NCBI GenBank assembly: GCA_018660305.1
Contig: JABJKO010000252.1
Location: forward strand, 1-20,998
DNA length: 20,998 bases
Direction of reading: 5' to 3'
DNA from: Rhodospirillaceae bacterium
Lineage (GTDB): Bacteria; Pseudomonadota; Alphaproteobacteria; MPNO01; UBA2964
Shown here: in pieces, positions 9,460-16,872 of the stretch
Numbering within the stretch: the first letter of the stretch is position 1
Layout: every line of letters starts with the position of its first letter
Notes under the pieces: model-generated
Databases searched by the model: none
The model's input: the letters and a program-made list of their open reading frames with translations, nothing else
Told to the model about the DNA's origin: nothing
Made by a program: the position numbers and the translations under genes

Positions 9460-9489
9460 TATATAGGCTTCCGATTTCGAGGGTGACAA
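9460..9489 (-). promoter_or_regulatory. Candidate sigma-70-type promoter for pal
   Basis: Reading the minus strand, TTGTCA (9484-9489) is followed after 18 bp by TATATA (9460-9465), in the 142-bp tolB-pal gap. The -35 matches five of six consensus bases and the -10 four of six. A transcript would begin near 9453, about 55 nt before the pal start. Alphaproteobacterial promoters tolerate variation, so this is a candidate only. Confidence 0.35.
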
Positions 9490-9539
9490 GGCCGTTACTC
9501 TAAATGGTCATTCCCCTTCTACATGTCCAATTCGCCGCT

Positions 9540-10889
9540 TTATGGTTTCGGCGGCGACCAGGCCGGATCAGACCCGGGTGTCGGCGTCACAATCTCCCGT
9601 TCGTTGTATCCGGTCAGATCGATCGAAAAAAGCCGCGGCTTGCTGCCATCGGAACCCGCCCGTTCCTGCCGGAAAAACATCAGGACCCGCCCATTTGGCG
9701 ACCAGGTTGGCGCCTCGACCAGAAACCCCTCGGCAAGTAAACGTTCACCGCCGCCATCAGGCCGCATGACGCCGATGGAAAACTTGCCTTTATTCATTTT
9801 GGTGAAAGCAATTAGATCGCCACGGGGCGACCATACAGGTGTGGCATAGCGTCCCTGGCTAAAAGTGATACGCTGCGGTCCACCGCTGCCCACATCCATG
9901 ACATAGAGTTGCTGCCGACCGCCTCGATCCGAATTAAACACAACGCGTCTGCCGTCAGGGGAAAAGGACGGCGACGTATCGATGGCAGGGTGATTGGTCA
10001 GACGCTGAACCCGTCTGGTGCGCAAATCCATGGTGTAGACATCGGAATTGCCGTCCTGGGCGATGGACATGATCACGCTGTTGCCATCGGGCGAAAACCG
10101 GGGCGCGAAAGTCATACCGGGAAAATTGCCCAGCATTTCACGCTGTCCGGTATCGATATTATATATGTATACGCGCGGCAGCCCGTTGCGGTATTCGAGA
10201 TAGGTGATTTCCTGCGCGGTGGGGGAAAAGCGCGGCGTCAGGACGAGATCCGCACCATCCGTAAGATAGCCGTGGTTGGCCCCGTCCTGATCCATGATCG
10301 CCAGCCGTTTGACCCGACGCATGGGCGAACCCGATTCCGCGATATAGACCACCCGTGTATCGAAATATCCGTTCTCGCCGGTGATCCGCTTATAGATCGC
10401 ATCAGCGATGATATGGGCAATACGGCGCCAGTTTCGCGGCTGGGTATCAGACCGCAGACCGACAAGCTGCTGGCCACCAAAGACATCCCACAACCGAAAT
10501 TCCACACGCAATTGCCCGCTTGGCCGGATCTCGGCCGTCCCGACAACAAGCGCCTGGGCATTGATCTGCCGCCAGGCCGGAAATCGCGGTCGCAACCGGA
10601 GCGACTCGCGGCCTTGTATAAACGCCTTGGGATCGATCAGCCGAAAAAGGCCGGATCGCGCGAGATCCGCCCCGACGATCCGGGCGACATCGCGCCCCAG
10701 CTGTTCGGCTGTACCGCCGGCGCCAAAGAAATCGACGACCGCGATGGGCAGGGGTTCGATTTTGCCCTGCTTGATATCGACCCGTAGCTGGGCCGATGCC
10801 CCGGCGGGTGTTCCAACACCGGCGCTAATAGCCAGCAATACCAGAAGTCGGCTTACAAAACGGGGGATCCTGATTTTCTTCCTCATCAT
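9540..10889 (-). CDS. tolB: Tol-Pal system periplasmic protein TolB
   Basis: TolB is the periplasmic beta-propeller that shuttles between Pal and the TolQRA complex. From ATG 10889 it is 449 aa, with a basic n-region ([11 protein letters not shown]), a hydrophobic core and probable cleavage after ASA (residues 31-33). An N-terminal D1 domain follows, including [10 protein letters not shown]. The C-terminal six-bladed propeller shows repeated TolB motifs such as [31 protein letters not shown] and [14 protein letters not shown] longer reading frame to 10919 would overlap tolA; the start at 10889 (or the adjacent ATG at 10886) follows the tolA stop by 1 bp and makes a proper signal peptide, so I chose it. 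Translation is probably coupled to tolA. Confidence 0.96.
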   Translation of the reverse strand: MMRKKIRIPRFVSRLLVLLAISAGVGTPAGASAQLRVDIKQGKIEPLPIAVVDFFGAGGTAEQLGRDVARIVGADLARSGLFRLIDPKAFIQGRESLRLRPRFPAWRQINAQALVVGTAEIRPSGQLRVEFRLWDVFGGQQLVGLRSDTQPRNWRRIAHIIADAIYKRITGENGYFDTRVVYIAESGSPMRRVKRLAIMDQDGANHGYLTDGADLVLTPRFSPTAQEITYLEYRNGLPRVYIYNIDTGQREMLGNFPGMTFAPRFSPDGNSVIMSIAQDGNSDVYTMDLRTRRVQRLTNHPAIDTSPSFSPDGRRVVFNSDRGGRQQLYVMDVGSGGPQRITFSQGRYATPVWSPRGDLIAFTKMNKGKFSIGVMRPDGGGERLLAEGFLVEAPTWSPNGRVLMFFRQERAGSDGSKPRLFSIDLTGYNEREIVTPTPGSDPAWSPPKP

Positions 10890-10890
10890 C

Positions 10891-11745
10891 CTACTGTCCC
10901 AGAGCATCACTTGGGTCAAAGTTAAACGTTATATTTTTCCAGAGATCATACTGATCATAGGGTAATTTCAGCGGACTGCACTTGTGAAGCGCCCGAACCG
11001 CGCTGTCGGCCACAGCCCGAAATGCCGGATCGGTTCGCATGCGATTGGTATCGACAACCCGTGGTACTCCGCGCAGTTTCCCGTCGGGGTTCAATCGAAT
11101 CTGCACGGCGACTTTTACGCTGTATGCATCTTTCGCTCCAGCCGGAATGCTCCAGCAGGGTGCCAACTGTTTCTTGACCAGCGCCGTCAGCCTTTGCGCC
11201 TGCAGCCTCTGGTCGATAGAAGACCGCACCGGCGGCGCCCGTCGCGCGACCTGCGGAGGCGGCTTGAGCACCACCACCGGCTTCTTCTCCTGCTCGCGCT
11301 GCCCCTCTTTCTTGAGCTTTGCCAGATCTTTCAAAAGCATCTTGAACTGATCGGGGCGCTTTGGTTTCGGCTTGGGTTTGGGCGCCGCCTTCGCCCGGCG
11401 CACCGGCGGCACTTTTTTTGGTTTTGGCTTCGGCTTCGCCTTTTTCTTGAGTTTTGGCTTCGGCTTCGCCTTGGGAGGCGGCGGTGGTTCGGGTGCCGGT
11501 GCCGCGATAGGTGGCGGCGGCGGTTCCGGTTTGGCTTCGGGTGGCGGAGGCGGAGGTGCTTTCTTTGGCGGGGGCGGTTTGGGGCGCCGCACCGGTTTCT
11601 TGATGACATCTTCCAGCGAAACCAGATCCACCGGCAGAGCAACCTCCTGCACGACCGGCTTGCTGAGCAATGCCGGCAGGCCGAGATAGGCAACCATCAC
11701 GACCGCAACATGCAATCCAGCCGAATAGAAGACCGCGTGTCGCAT
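10891..11745 (-). CDS. tolA: Tol-Pal system inner-membrane spanning protein TolA
   Basis: TolA transmits proton-motive-force energy from TolQR across the periplasm to TolB-Pal. The 284-aa protein has an N-terminal transmembrane anchor (about 5-26, with Ser8 and His12 in the SAGLH stretch, comparable to the SHLH-type motif used to contact TolQ). A long Pro/Lys/Ala rod follows at about 50-130, then a Lys-rich helix (133-155). The C-terminal TonB-like domain is at about 175-284, with Cys197 and Cys256 that could form a disulfide. The rod is proline-rich rather than the long alpha-helix of E. coli TolA (421 aa), which fits the shorter alphaproteobacterial type. The tolR stop is 3 bp before its ATG and tolB starts 1 bp after its stop. 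Confidence 0.94.
   Translation of the reverse strand: MRHAVFYSAGLHVAVVMVAYLGLPALLSKPVVQEVALPVDLVSLEDVIKKPVRRPKPPPPKKAPPPPPPEAKPEPPPPPIAAPAPEPPPPPKAKPKPKLKKKAKPKPKPKKVPPVRRAKAAPKPKPKPKRPDQFKMLLKDLAKLKKEGQREQEKKPVVVLKPPPQVARRAPPVRSSIDQRLQAQRLTALVKKQLAPCWSIPAGAKDAYSVKVAVQIRLNPDGKLRGVPRVVDTNRMRTDPAFRAVADSAVRALHKCSPLKLPYDQYDLWKNITFNFDPSDALGQ
11421..11470 (-). repeat. 30-bp-period direct repeat inside tolA
   Basis: An exact 20-bp sequence occurs at 11421-11440 and again at 11451-11470. It lies in the Lys-Pro segment of tolA and encodes two successive ten-residue units beginning AKPKPK (about residues 93-112). It is in frame, so slippage would lengthen or shorten the rod without breaking the gene. 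Confidence 0.85.
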
Positions 11746-11748
11746 CGC

Positions 11749-12258
11749 TCACCGCTTCCCTCGCTTGCCGGACCGTTTCTTCCTGGATTTCTGTTTGCCG
11801 CTTTTGCCATCGCCCGGCATTTCCGTAAGCAGCGCCACGCGTTTGAAACCGGCCTGGTTCATGGCACCCATCACCGCCATGATCTGGCCATAGGCAATGG
11901 CGCGGTCTCCCCGCAGAAAGATACGGGCTTCGCGCCTGTTCTCGGTGATGGCCACCAGACGCGGAATCAGTTCGTCGAGAGCGAGCTCGGCATCCTGCAG
12001 GAAGAGCTTTCCGTCCTTGGCCACCGAAACGACAAGCGGTTCGTCCTGCCCGACAATCCGGCTCGCCGCCGTCTTGGGCAGATCAACCGGCACGCCAACG
12101 GTCAGAAGGGGCGCGGTGATCATAAAGACCACCAGGAGCACCAGCATGACGTCGACCATGGGCGTGACGTTGATCTCACTGATGTGCCCCCGCTTGTAGC
12201 GGGCTCCCGGTAGTCGGCTGGCGCCCTGCCGGCCCTGTGCTCCGAATTGCATCGCCAT
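11749..12258 (-). CDS. tolR: Tol-Pal system proton-channel protein TolR (ExbD family)
   Basis: TolR forms, with TolQ, the inner-membrane proton-driven motor of the Tol-Pal system. It is 169 aa, with a short basic cytoplasmic N-terminus, EINVTPMVDVMLVLLVVFMI and a single transmembrane helix at about 34-56. Asp36 corresponds to the essential channel aspartate (Asp23 in E. coli). A periplasmic ExbD domain reaches about residue 148. The last 20 residues are almost entirely Lys/Arg/Gly/Ser, an unusual basic tail that could contact peptidoglycan or membrane (inference). The start is ATG 12258, 2 bp after the tolQ stop; tolA follows after 3 bp. Confidence 0.96.
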   Translation of the reverse strand: MAMQFGAQGRQGASRLPGARYKRGHISEINVTPMVDVMLVLLVVFMITAPLLTVGVPVDLPKTAASRIVGQDEPLVVSVAKDGKLFLQDAELALDELIPRLVAITENRREARIFLRGDRAIAYGQIMAVMGAMNQAGFKRVALLTEMPGDGKSGKQKSRKKRSGKRGKR

Positions 12259-12260
12259 GA

Positions 12261-12986
12261 TCAGCCGGCCTCGTCGAATTGCCGCGACAGGATGGCGCTG
12301 AATTCACCGGCGAAGGATTCGAGCCGCGCCGCATAGCGGCCCAGATCGTTGGAGATCTTGTTATAGGCAACCACCGCCGGAATGGCGGCGACGAGTCCCA
12401 GCGCCGTTGCGAACAAAGCTTCGGCGATACCCGGGGCAACTACGGCAAGTGATGTGTCCTTGGTGTTGGCGATCGCCTGAAAGCTGTTCATGATCCCCCA
12501 CACCGTGCCAAATAACCCGACAAAGGGTCCGGTCGATCCCACCGAAGCAAGGAAGGTCATGTGGCGCTCGAGCCCCTCCATTTCGCGGCCCAGCGTCACC
12601 TGCATGACCCGTTCGATACGCTGCGCCAGACCGGCTTTCTGGGCCGCATCGGAAAGGCCTTTGGCGGCCGACCGGCGCCATTCGCGCATGGCGGCGGTGA
12701 AGATAGACGCCATGGGATTGTTGGGCCGGTCGCCGATGCGGTCGTAAAGATCCTCCAGCGAGCCGCCCGACCAGAATGCTTCCTCGAATTCCTCTGCCTG
12801 CGCCCACAGCCGCCGAAAGCGCCGGATCTTGTCAAAAATGATCGCCCAGCACCAAAAAGAAGCCAGGATAAGCAAGATCATCACGATCTTCACCACCAGA
12901 TCCGCCTGCAGGAATAATCCCCAGACGGAGAGATCGTGCCCCATGGATCCGGCGAGGGCTGCTGACGCTACCGCTGTCTGTTCCAT
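12261..12986 (-). CDS. tolQ: Tol-Pal system motor protein TolQ (ExbB/MotA family)
   Basis: TolQ is the three-helix inner-membrane subunit that forms the proton channel with TolR. It is 241 aa. Predicted transmembrane helices are at about 29-51, 143-166 and 185-208, with the large cytoplasmic loop (55-140) between the first two as in the family. SVGSTGPFVGLFGTVWGIMN and APGIAEALFATALGLVAAIPAVVAYN are the conserved channel-lining helices. It begins 3 bp after ybgC and is followed by tolR after 2 bp, so the motor subunits should be translated together. Confidence 0.97.
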   Translation of the reverse strand: MEQTAVASAALAGSMGHDLSVWGLFLQADLVVKIVMILLILASFWCWAIIFDKIRRFRRLWAQAEEFEEAFWSGGSLEDLYDRIGDRPNNPMASIFTAAMREWRRSAAKGLSDAAQKAGLAQRIERVMQVTLGREMEGLERHMTFLASVGSTGPFVGLFGTVWGIMNSFQAIANTKDTSLAVVAPGIAEALFATALGLVAAIPAVVAYNKISNDLGRYAARLESFAGEFSAILSRQFDEAG

Positions 12987-12989
12987 ACG

Positions 12990-13451
12990 CTAAACTCGTT
13001 CTTTCTCTTCTGATATGACGAAGGGCTGCAGAGCCTGCTTCAACCCGGCCGGCAAACGGGCCGGCCGGCCATCGTCAGCAATGCAGGCGAGCCTGACACG
13101 CAGGCGGGCGAGTTCGTCGCCACCCCGTCTGATCCCCTGATCCATCCACAGGCTTGCCGCTTCCATGTCGATATTGCCGGTATGCACTTCAAGAGCGTCG
13201 TCGAATGCGGCCGGCTTGAGGTAATCGGCTTCGCAACGCCGCACGGCGAAGGACAGTCCCTCGTGCTGGATCATGTCGCTATGGGAAAAACCGATCATGC
13301 GCAGCATTTCGGTGCGCGCCCGCTCGGCGAATTTGAGATAGTTGGCGTAGTACACGACACCGCCCACATCAGTGTCCTCATAATACACCCGCACCGGGAA
13401 AACATGGATTCCCTCATCGATTCTGCCTTGGGGCGGGCTGTCAGACTGCAT
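12990..13451 (-). CDS. ybgC: Acyl-CoA thioesterase YbgC, Tol-Pal associated
   Basis: YbgC is a cytoplasmic hot-dog-fold thioesterase (4HBT family) encoded with tol-pal in many proteobacteria; its physiological acyl substrate is not settled. The 153-aa sequence has [19 protein letters not shown] (21-39), the active-site motif, with the catalytic Asp in DTD and the following conserved Gly-Gly-Val-Val-Tyr. Length is normal with about ten extra N-terminal residues. Its ATG at 13451 lies inside the end of ruvB, an 11-bp overlap, which links the ruvCAB and tol blocks translationally. Confidence 0.93.
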   Translation of the reverse strand: MQSDSPPQGRIDEGIHVFPVRVYYEDTDVGGVVYYANYLKFAERARTEMLRMIGFSHSDMIQHEGLSFAVRRCEADYLKPAAFDDALEVHTGNIDMEAASLWMDQGIRRGGDELARLRVRLACIADDGRPARLPAGLKQALQPFVISEEKERV

Positions 13452-14499
13452 CGCCGCCCTCCTGCGTCTCGCCGGTCAGCAGATCGAGTTGAGCGATGGC
13501 GGTGGCCGTCGCTGTCAGACCGATATGGCTGAAGCCTTTCTTGGTCAGAAGCCGTCCCCGCGAGGTCCGCTGCACCAGACCCTTCTGAATGAGAAACGGT
13601 TCTATGACTTCTTCGATGGCGTCGCGTTCTTCGGATAGAGCCGCGGCCAGGGTCTCGACCCCGACTGGTCCGCCGCCGTAATTTTCGGCAATGCAGCGCA
13701 GATAGCGGCGGTCCATGGCATCGAGACCGAGCGCATCGACCTCGAGCCGGGTGAGGGCGGCATCGGCGATGGCGGCATCAACGGTCTTGGTTTCCGCCAC
13801 CGCCGCAAAATCGCGCACCCGCCGCAAAAGCCGGCCGGCAACCCTTGGAGTCCCGCGGGCACGGGCCGAAATCTCGGCCGCGCCATCATCGGTCAGCCCT
13901 AGATCGAGCAAACCAGCGCCGCGCCGGACAATGCTTTCCAGCTCCCCGGGCTCATAGAAATTGAGCCGCAGCGGAATACCGAACCGTTCGCGCAGCGGCG
14001 TGGTTATCAGACCCGACCGGGTGGTGGCGCCGACCAGCGTAAAAGGCGACAGATCGATACGGACCGACCGCGCCGCCGGGCCCTCGCCGATAATCAAATC
14101 CAGCTGAAAATCTTCGATGGCGGGGTAGAGAATTTCCTCCACTGCCGGTGACAGGCGGTGGATCTCATCGATGAACAGAACATCGCGCGGCTCGAGGTTG
14201 GTGAGGATGGCGGCTAGATCGCCCGCCTTGGCGATCACGGGCCCGGAGGTCGCGCGGAATCCGACACCGAGTTCACGGGCAACGATCTGCGCCAGCGTCG
14301 TCTTTCCGAGACCCGGGGGCCCGTGAAACAGCACATGGTCGAGCGCTTCGCCACGGGCCCGTGCTGCGTCGATAAACACCTTTAGATTAGCCCGCAGTTG
14401 CGGCTGTCCGACAAAATCTTCGAGAGTCTGCGGCCGCAGCGAGACGTCTACGGCATCACCATCTCTTTGTTCGGCGGCTATCAGACGCTCTTCCGTCAT
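13441..14499 (-). CDS. ruvB: Holliday junction branch-migration ATPase RuvB
   Basis: RuvB forms hexameric AAA+ rings that pump DNA through a RuvA-bound Holliday junction. It is 352 aa with a short variable N-terminus and then [13 protein letters not shown]. Walker A is GPPGLGKT (60-67) and Walker B FIDEIH (109-114). Sensor 1 is in [20 protein letters not shown], followed by a sensor-2 region with [17 protein letters not shown]. The winged-helix DNA-binding end includes [20 protein letters not shown] and [17 protein letters not shown]. It overlaps ruvA by ATGA (4 bp) and ybgC by 11 bp. Confidence 0.98.
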   Translation of the reverse strand: MTEERLIAAEQRDGDAVDVSLRPQTLEDFVGQPQLRANLKVFIDAARARGEALDHVLFHGPPGLGKTTLAQIVARELGVGFRATSGPVIAKAGDLAAILTNLEPRDVLFIDEIHRLSPAVEEILYPAIEDFQLDLIIGEGPAARSVRIDLSPFTLVGATTRSGLITTPLRERFGIPLRLNFYEPGELESIVRRGAGLLDLGLTDDGAAEISARARGTPRVAGRLLRRVRDFAAVAETKTVDAAIADAALTRLEVDALGLDAMDRRYLRCIAENYGGGPVGVETLAAALSEERDAIEEVIEPFLIQKGLVQRTSRGRLLTKKGFSHIGLTATATAIAQLDLLTGETQEGGDAV

Positions 14500-15119
14500 G
14501 CGCTGAGCTCCTGCAGACCGGCCTTGACCAACGCCTCGACGGTGGCGTCACCGCCGAGCTGTTGCGCGGCCTGGGCGACGGCGCCGAAGGCGTCGCCGCG
14601 GCGATAACCCAGATTGACCAGCGCCGACACTGCATCGCCCGTCGCGACAGCCTCTCCCGGCTGGGGTGCGCCGAAATCCACCCGCCGCACCACCGAGAGT
14701 TCCGCCGCCTTGTCACGCAGTTCCGCCAGAATGCGGGTCGCCACGCGCGGGCCGACACCCTGCGCCCGTGTCAGGGTGGCCTTGTCTTCGGCCATCACCG
14801 CATCGGCCACCTCCTTTGGCGACAATGCGCTGAGTATGGCCAGCGCAACCTTCGCGCCGACACCCTGAACGGTGGTCAGCAAGCGAAACCAGTCCCGCTC
14901 GGCAGGCTCGGCAAACCCGTAAAGATGGATGTGGTCTTCGCGCACATGGGTTTCGATAGAGACGGAGACGCGATCACCGATGGCCTGACCCGGCCCTGAC
15001 CCGGCCAGCAATCCCAGGGTGCGCGACGAACAAAAAACCATATAGCCGACACCGGCGACGTCGATGATCGCCCAATCATCTCCCAGAGAATCCAGTATGC
15101 CGGTCAGCTTTGCAATCAT
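14496..15119 (-). CDS. ruvA: Holliday junction-binding protein RuvA
   Basis: RuvA tetramers hold the Holliday junction open and load RuvB. The 207-aa protein begins [10 protein letters not shown], the standard OB-fold start. Two helix-hairpin-helix motifs follow ([13 protein letters not shown], 84-96, and [13 protein letters not shown], 119-131). A flexible linker at about 145-160 leads to the C-terminal domain III (160-207), with [13 protein letters not shown], which binds RuvB. It overlaps ruvC and ruvB by 4 bp each (ATGA), so the three genes are translationally coupled. Confidence 0.97.
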   Translation of the reverse strand: MIAKLTGILDSLGDDWAIIDVAGVGYMVFCSSRTLGLLAGSGPGQAIGDRVSVSIETHVREDHIHLYGFAEPAERDWFRLLTTVQGVGAKVALAILSALSPKEVADAVMAEDKATLTRAQGVGPRVATRILAELRDKAAELSVVRRVDFGAPQPGEAVATGDAVSALVNLGYRRGDAFGAVAQAAQQLGGDATVEALVKAGLQELSA

Positions 15120-15637
15120 GTCGGCGCTCCGACGGGATCCAGCTTTGCCCGTTCAGCCCGCGCGGCAGGGCTCGTCCGATGGTGTGCGTGACAGACCGCT
15201 ACCGCCAGCGCATCCGCCGCATCGGCCTTCTCGAGACCGGCGCCAGGCAACAGGGTACGCACCATCATGGTCATCTGATCCTTGGTTGCGTGACCGTTTC
15301 CGACCAGCGATTTCTTGATCAGGTTCGCGGAATATTCGAACACCGGCAGTTCGGCGAGGGCCGGCACCAGCAGCACAACGCCCCGGGCCTGCCCGAGCTT
15401 CAGGGTCGAGGCGGGGTTGCGATTGACGAAGGTTTCCTCCACCGCGACCTCATGGGGATCGTGTTCGGCCAACACAGCCGCCAGCCCGCGATAGAGCCGC
15501 GCCAGCCGATCGGCAAGACCGCCGGTCGCCGCCACCGACACCACGCCGTCGGCAATATGGCTCAGCCGATTGCCATCAACCGCTATGACGCCCCAACCCG
15601 TAACGCGCAGGCCAGGGTCGAGACCCAGAAGCTTCAT
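15116..15637 (-). CDS. ruvC: Crossover junction endodeoxyribonuclease RuvC
   Basis: RuvC resolves Holliday junctions by paired nicks in opposite strands. From ATG 15637 it is 173 aa, the same length as E. coli RuvC. The RNase H-like acidic residues are all visible: Asp7 in LGLDPG, Glu67 in AVEETF, and Asp139 and Asp142 in KADAADALA. A GTG two codons upstream (15643) would abut the ribosome site GGGGAGGGG, whereas the ATG is correctly spaced, so I use the ATG. It lies 31 bp downstream of yebC and overlaps ruvA by 4 bp. Confidence 0.97.
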   Translation of the reverse strand: MKLLGLDPGLRVTGWGVIAVDGNRLSHIADGVVSVAATGGLADRLARLYRGLAAVLAEHDPHEVAVEETFVNRNPASTLKLGQARGVVLLVPALAELPVFEYSANLIKKSLVGNGHATKDQMTMMVRTLLPGAGLEKADAADALAVAVCHAHHRTSPAARAERAKLDPVGAPT

Positions 15638-15668
15638 CGCCACCCCTCCCCTGCGGCCAGAAAATTCG

Positions 15669-16418
15669 TCATGCGGTCAAAGTCGCCATGACGTCGTCAT
15701 CCACATCGAAATTCGCCGAGACGGTCTGGACGTCATCGCTGTCATCAAGCGCTTCGAGCAGCTTGAAGAGTTGCTGCACCTTGTCTTCGCCCACCGGCAC
15801 GGTGTTTTGCGGCTTCCAGCCCAGCGCCGCCTCTTCCGGCGCGCCAAAAGTTGTCTCGAGGGCCTCGCGGACAGTGTGCAGATCATCGGGCGCGCAGGTT
15901 ATTTCATGGCCCGCATCGCTGGAATCGACGTCAGAGGCGCCGGCCTCGAGGGCGGCCTCGAAAATGGCATCCGCGTCGGCCGTCTCCGCGGGGTAGGTCA
16001 CCGATCCGACCCGGTCGAACTGGAAACTCACGCTGTTGGTCTCGCCCAGCGACCCGCCATGTTTGGTAAAGGCGGCGCGCACTTCGCCGGCCGTGCGGTT
16101 ACGGTTGTCGGTCAGCGTATCGACGATGATGGCAACCCCGCCCGGCCCATAGCCTTCGTACCGGATTTCCTCGAAAGCATCACCCTCGCCCTCGCCGCTC
16201 GCCCGTTTGATGGCCCGCTCGATATTGTCCTTGGGCATGTTGGCCGCATTGGCCGCGATGACCGCCGCCTTCAGGGACGGATTCATTTCCGGATCCGGCA
16301 GGCCCGATCGCGTCGCCACCTGCAGATCCTTGATCAGTTTGGTGAAGACCTTGGCGCGCTTTTTGTCCTGCGCGCCCTTGCGATACATGATGTTCTTGAA
16401 TTTGGAATGCCCCGCCAT
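15669..16418 (-). CDS. yebC: YebC/PmpR family protein (TACO1-like)
   Basis: YebC-family proteins are cytoplasmic. Members have been described as transcription regulators (PmpR) and, more recently, as ribosome-associated factors helping translation of difficult motifs; the mitochondrial homologue is TACO1. The 249-aa sequence has the signature N-terminus [27 protein letters not shown], shown here in part only as [15 protein letters not shown]. It continues with [20 protein letters not shown] and the [20 protein letters not shown] region. Its position directly before ruvC is a widely conserved arrangement. It is the first gene of the minus-strand series, transcribed away from the chemoreceptor region. 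Confidence 0.96.
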   Translation of the reverse strand: MAGHSKFKNIMYRKGAQDKKRAKVFTKLIKDLQVATRSGLPDPEMNPSLKAAVIAANAANMPKDNIERAIKRASGEGEGDAFEEIRYEGYGPGGVAIIVDTLTDNRNRTAGEVRAAFTKHGGSLGETNSVSFQFDRVGSVTYPAETADADAIFEAALEAGASDVDSSDAGHEITCAPDDLHTVREALETTFGAPEEAALGWKPQNTVPVGEDKVQQLFKLLEALDDSDDVQTVSANFDVDDDVMATLTA

Positions 16419-16456
16419 GGTCCGCCATTATCTCTGTTGCCCGGAAAGCCCGGCTT

Positions 16457-16590
16457 ATACCATATGTTGCGGCTTAAGGCACGCAACCCCCACTTTCTAG
16501 TTAATCCACCGGCCGAGGGCCAGCGAATACCTCTAAGTAGCGATCTAATATGGCAGGAATGGGGCCGAATTTCGGGTCACGGGGCGCATT
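16457..16590 (+). repeat. Upstream repeat block 1, copy A
   Basis: This copy aligns with 18912-19033. Bases 16457-16482 match 18912-18937 at 22 of 26 positions, 16502-16521 match 18955-18974 at 17 of 20, and 16558-16567 are identical to 19001-19010. The order is the same and the spacing differs by about a dozen bases. It lies between yebC and mcp1, outside any gene. Confidence 0.7.
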
Positions 16591-16711
16591 AACGTTTCGT
16601 AATCCAATTATTTATAACATTTTCTGATCGTGCGTACGTTTTTTGTATCGGAAATTTCAATGCAAAAATTCGCCGGAACATATGGCTTACAACCGGTTTC
16701 CAGAATTCACC

Positions 16712-16726
16712 TTAAGTTATTGGTAA
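16712..16726. promoter_or_regulatory. Near-consensus CtrA-type site
   Basis: TTAA-N7-GTAA matches seven of the eight fixed positions of the CtrA site TTAA-N7-TTAA, about 150 bp before the first MCP gene. In AT-rich DNA such a match can occur by chance, so it is only suggestive. The better site before the second MCP raises its interest. Confidence 0.25.
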
Positions 16727-16754
16727 TTATTTCTTTAATTTGTATTCAATTTTA

Positions 16755-16766
16755 AGGGTTAACCCT
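16755..16766. promoter_or_regulatory. 12-bp perfect palindrome upstream of the first MCP gene
   Basis: AGGGTTAACCCT is a perfect inverted repeat 107 bp before the MCP start. Its GGTTAACC core recurs at 19094-19101 before the second MCP, and similar bases follow both copies (CAGG, AAT, CAATT). A dimeric-regulator operator is one explanation. Confidence 0.4.
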
Positions 16767-16872
16767 AGGCATCAGGAAATACAGCCAATTAATCGACGTT
16801 TGTTGATATCGGGCAAGCAATCCTACCGGCCCGGCACCTGATACCAACCATCAAGAGCGGAAAGCAAAGACC

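Larger units (their letters stand above)
16419..16872. other. 454-bp intergenic region between divergent yebC and the first MCP gene
   Basis: No gene is visible here. The region contains, left to right, the presumed yebC promoter area, a block similar to DNA before the second MCP (16457-16590) and a markedly AT-rich stretch (about 16590-16750). A near-CtrA site (16712-16726) and a 12-bp palindrome (16755-16766) follow. The AT richness contrasts with the GC-rich coding DNA on both sides. Confidence 0.7.

Noticed and set aside
10984..12213. 409-codon plus-strand frame opposite tolA and tolR
   Set aside because: Its Arg/Phe/Trp-rich repeats are the complement of the Pro/Lys rod of TolA; it has no independent support.
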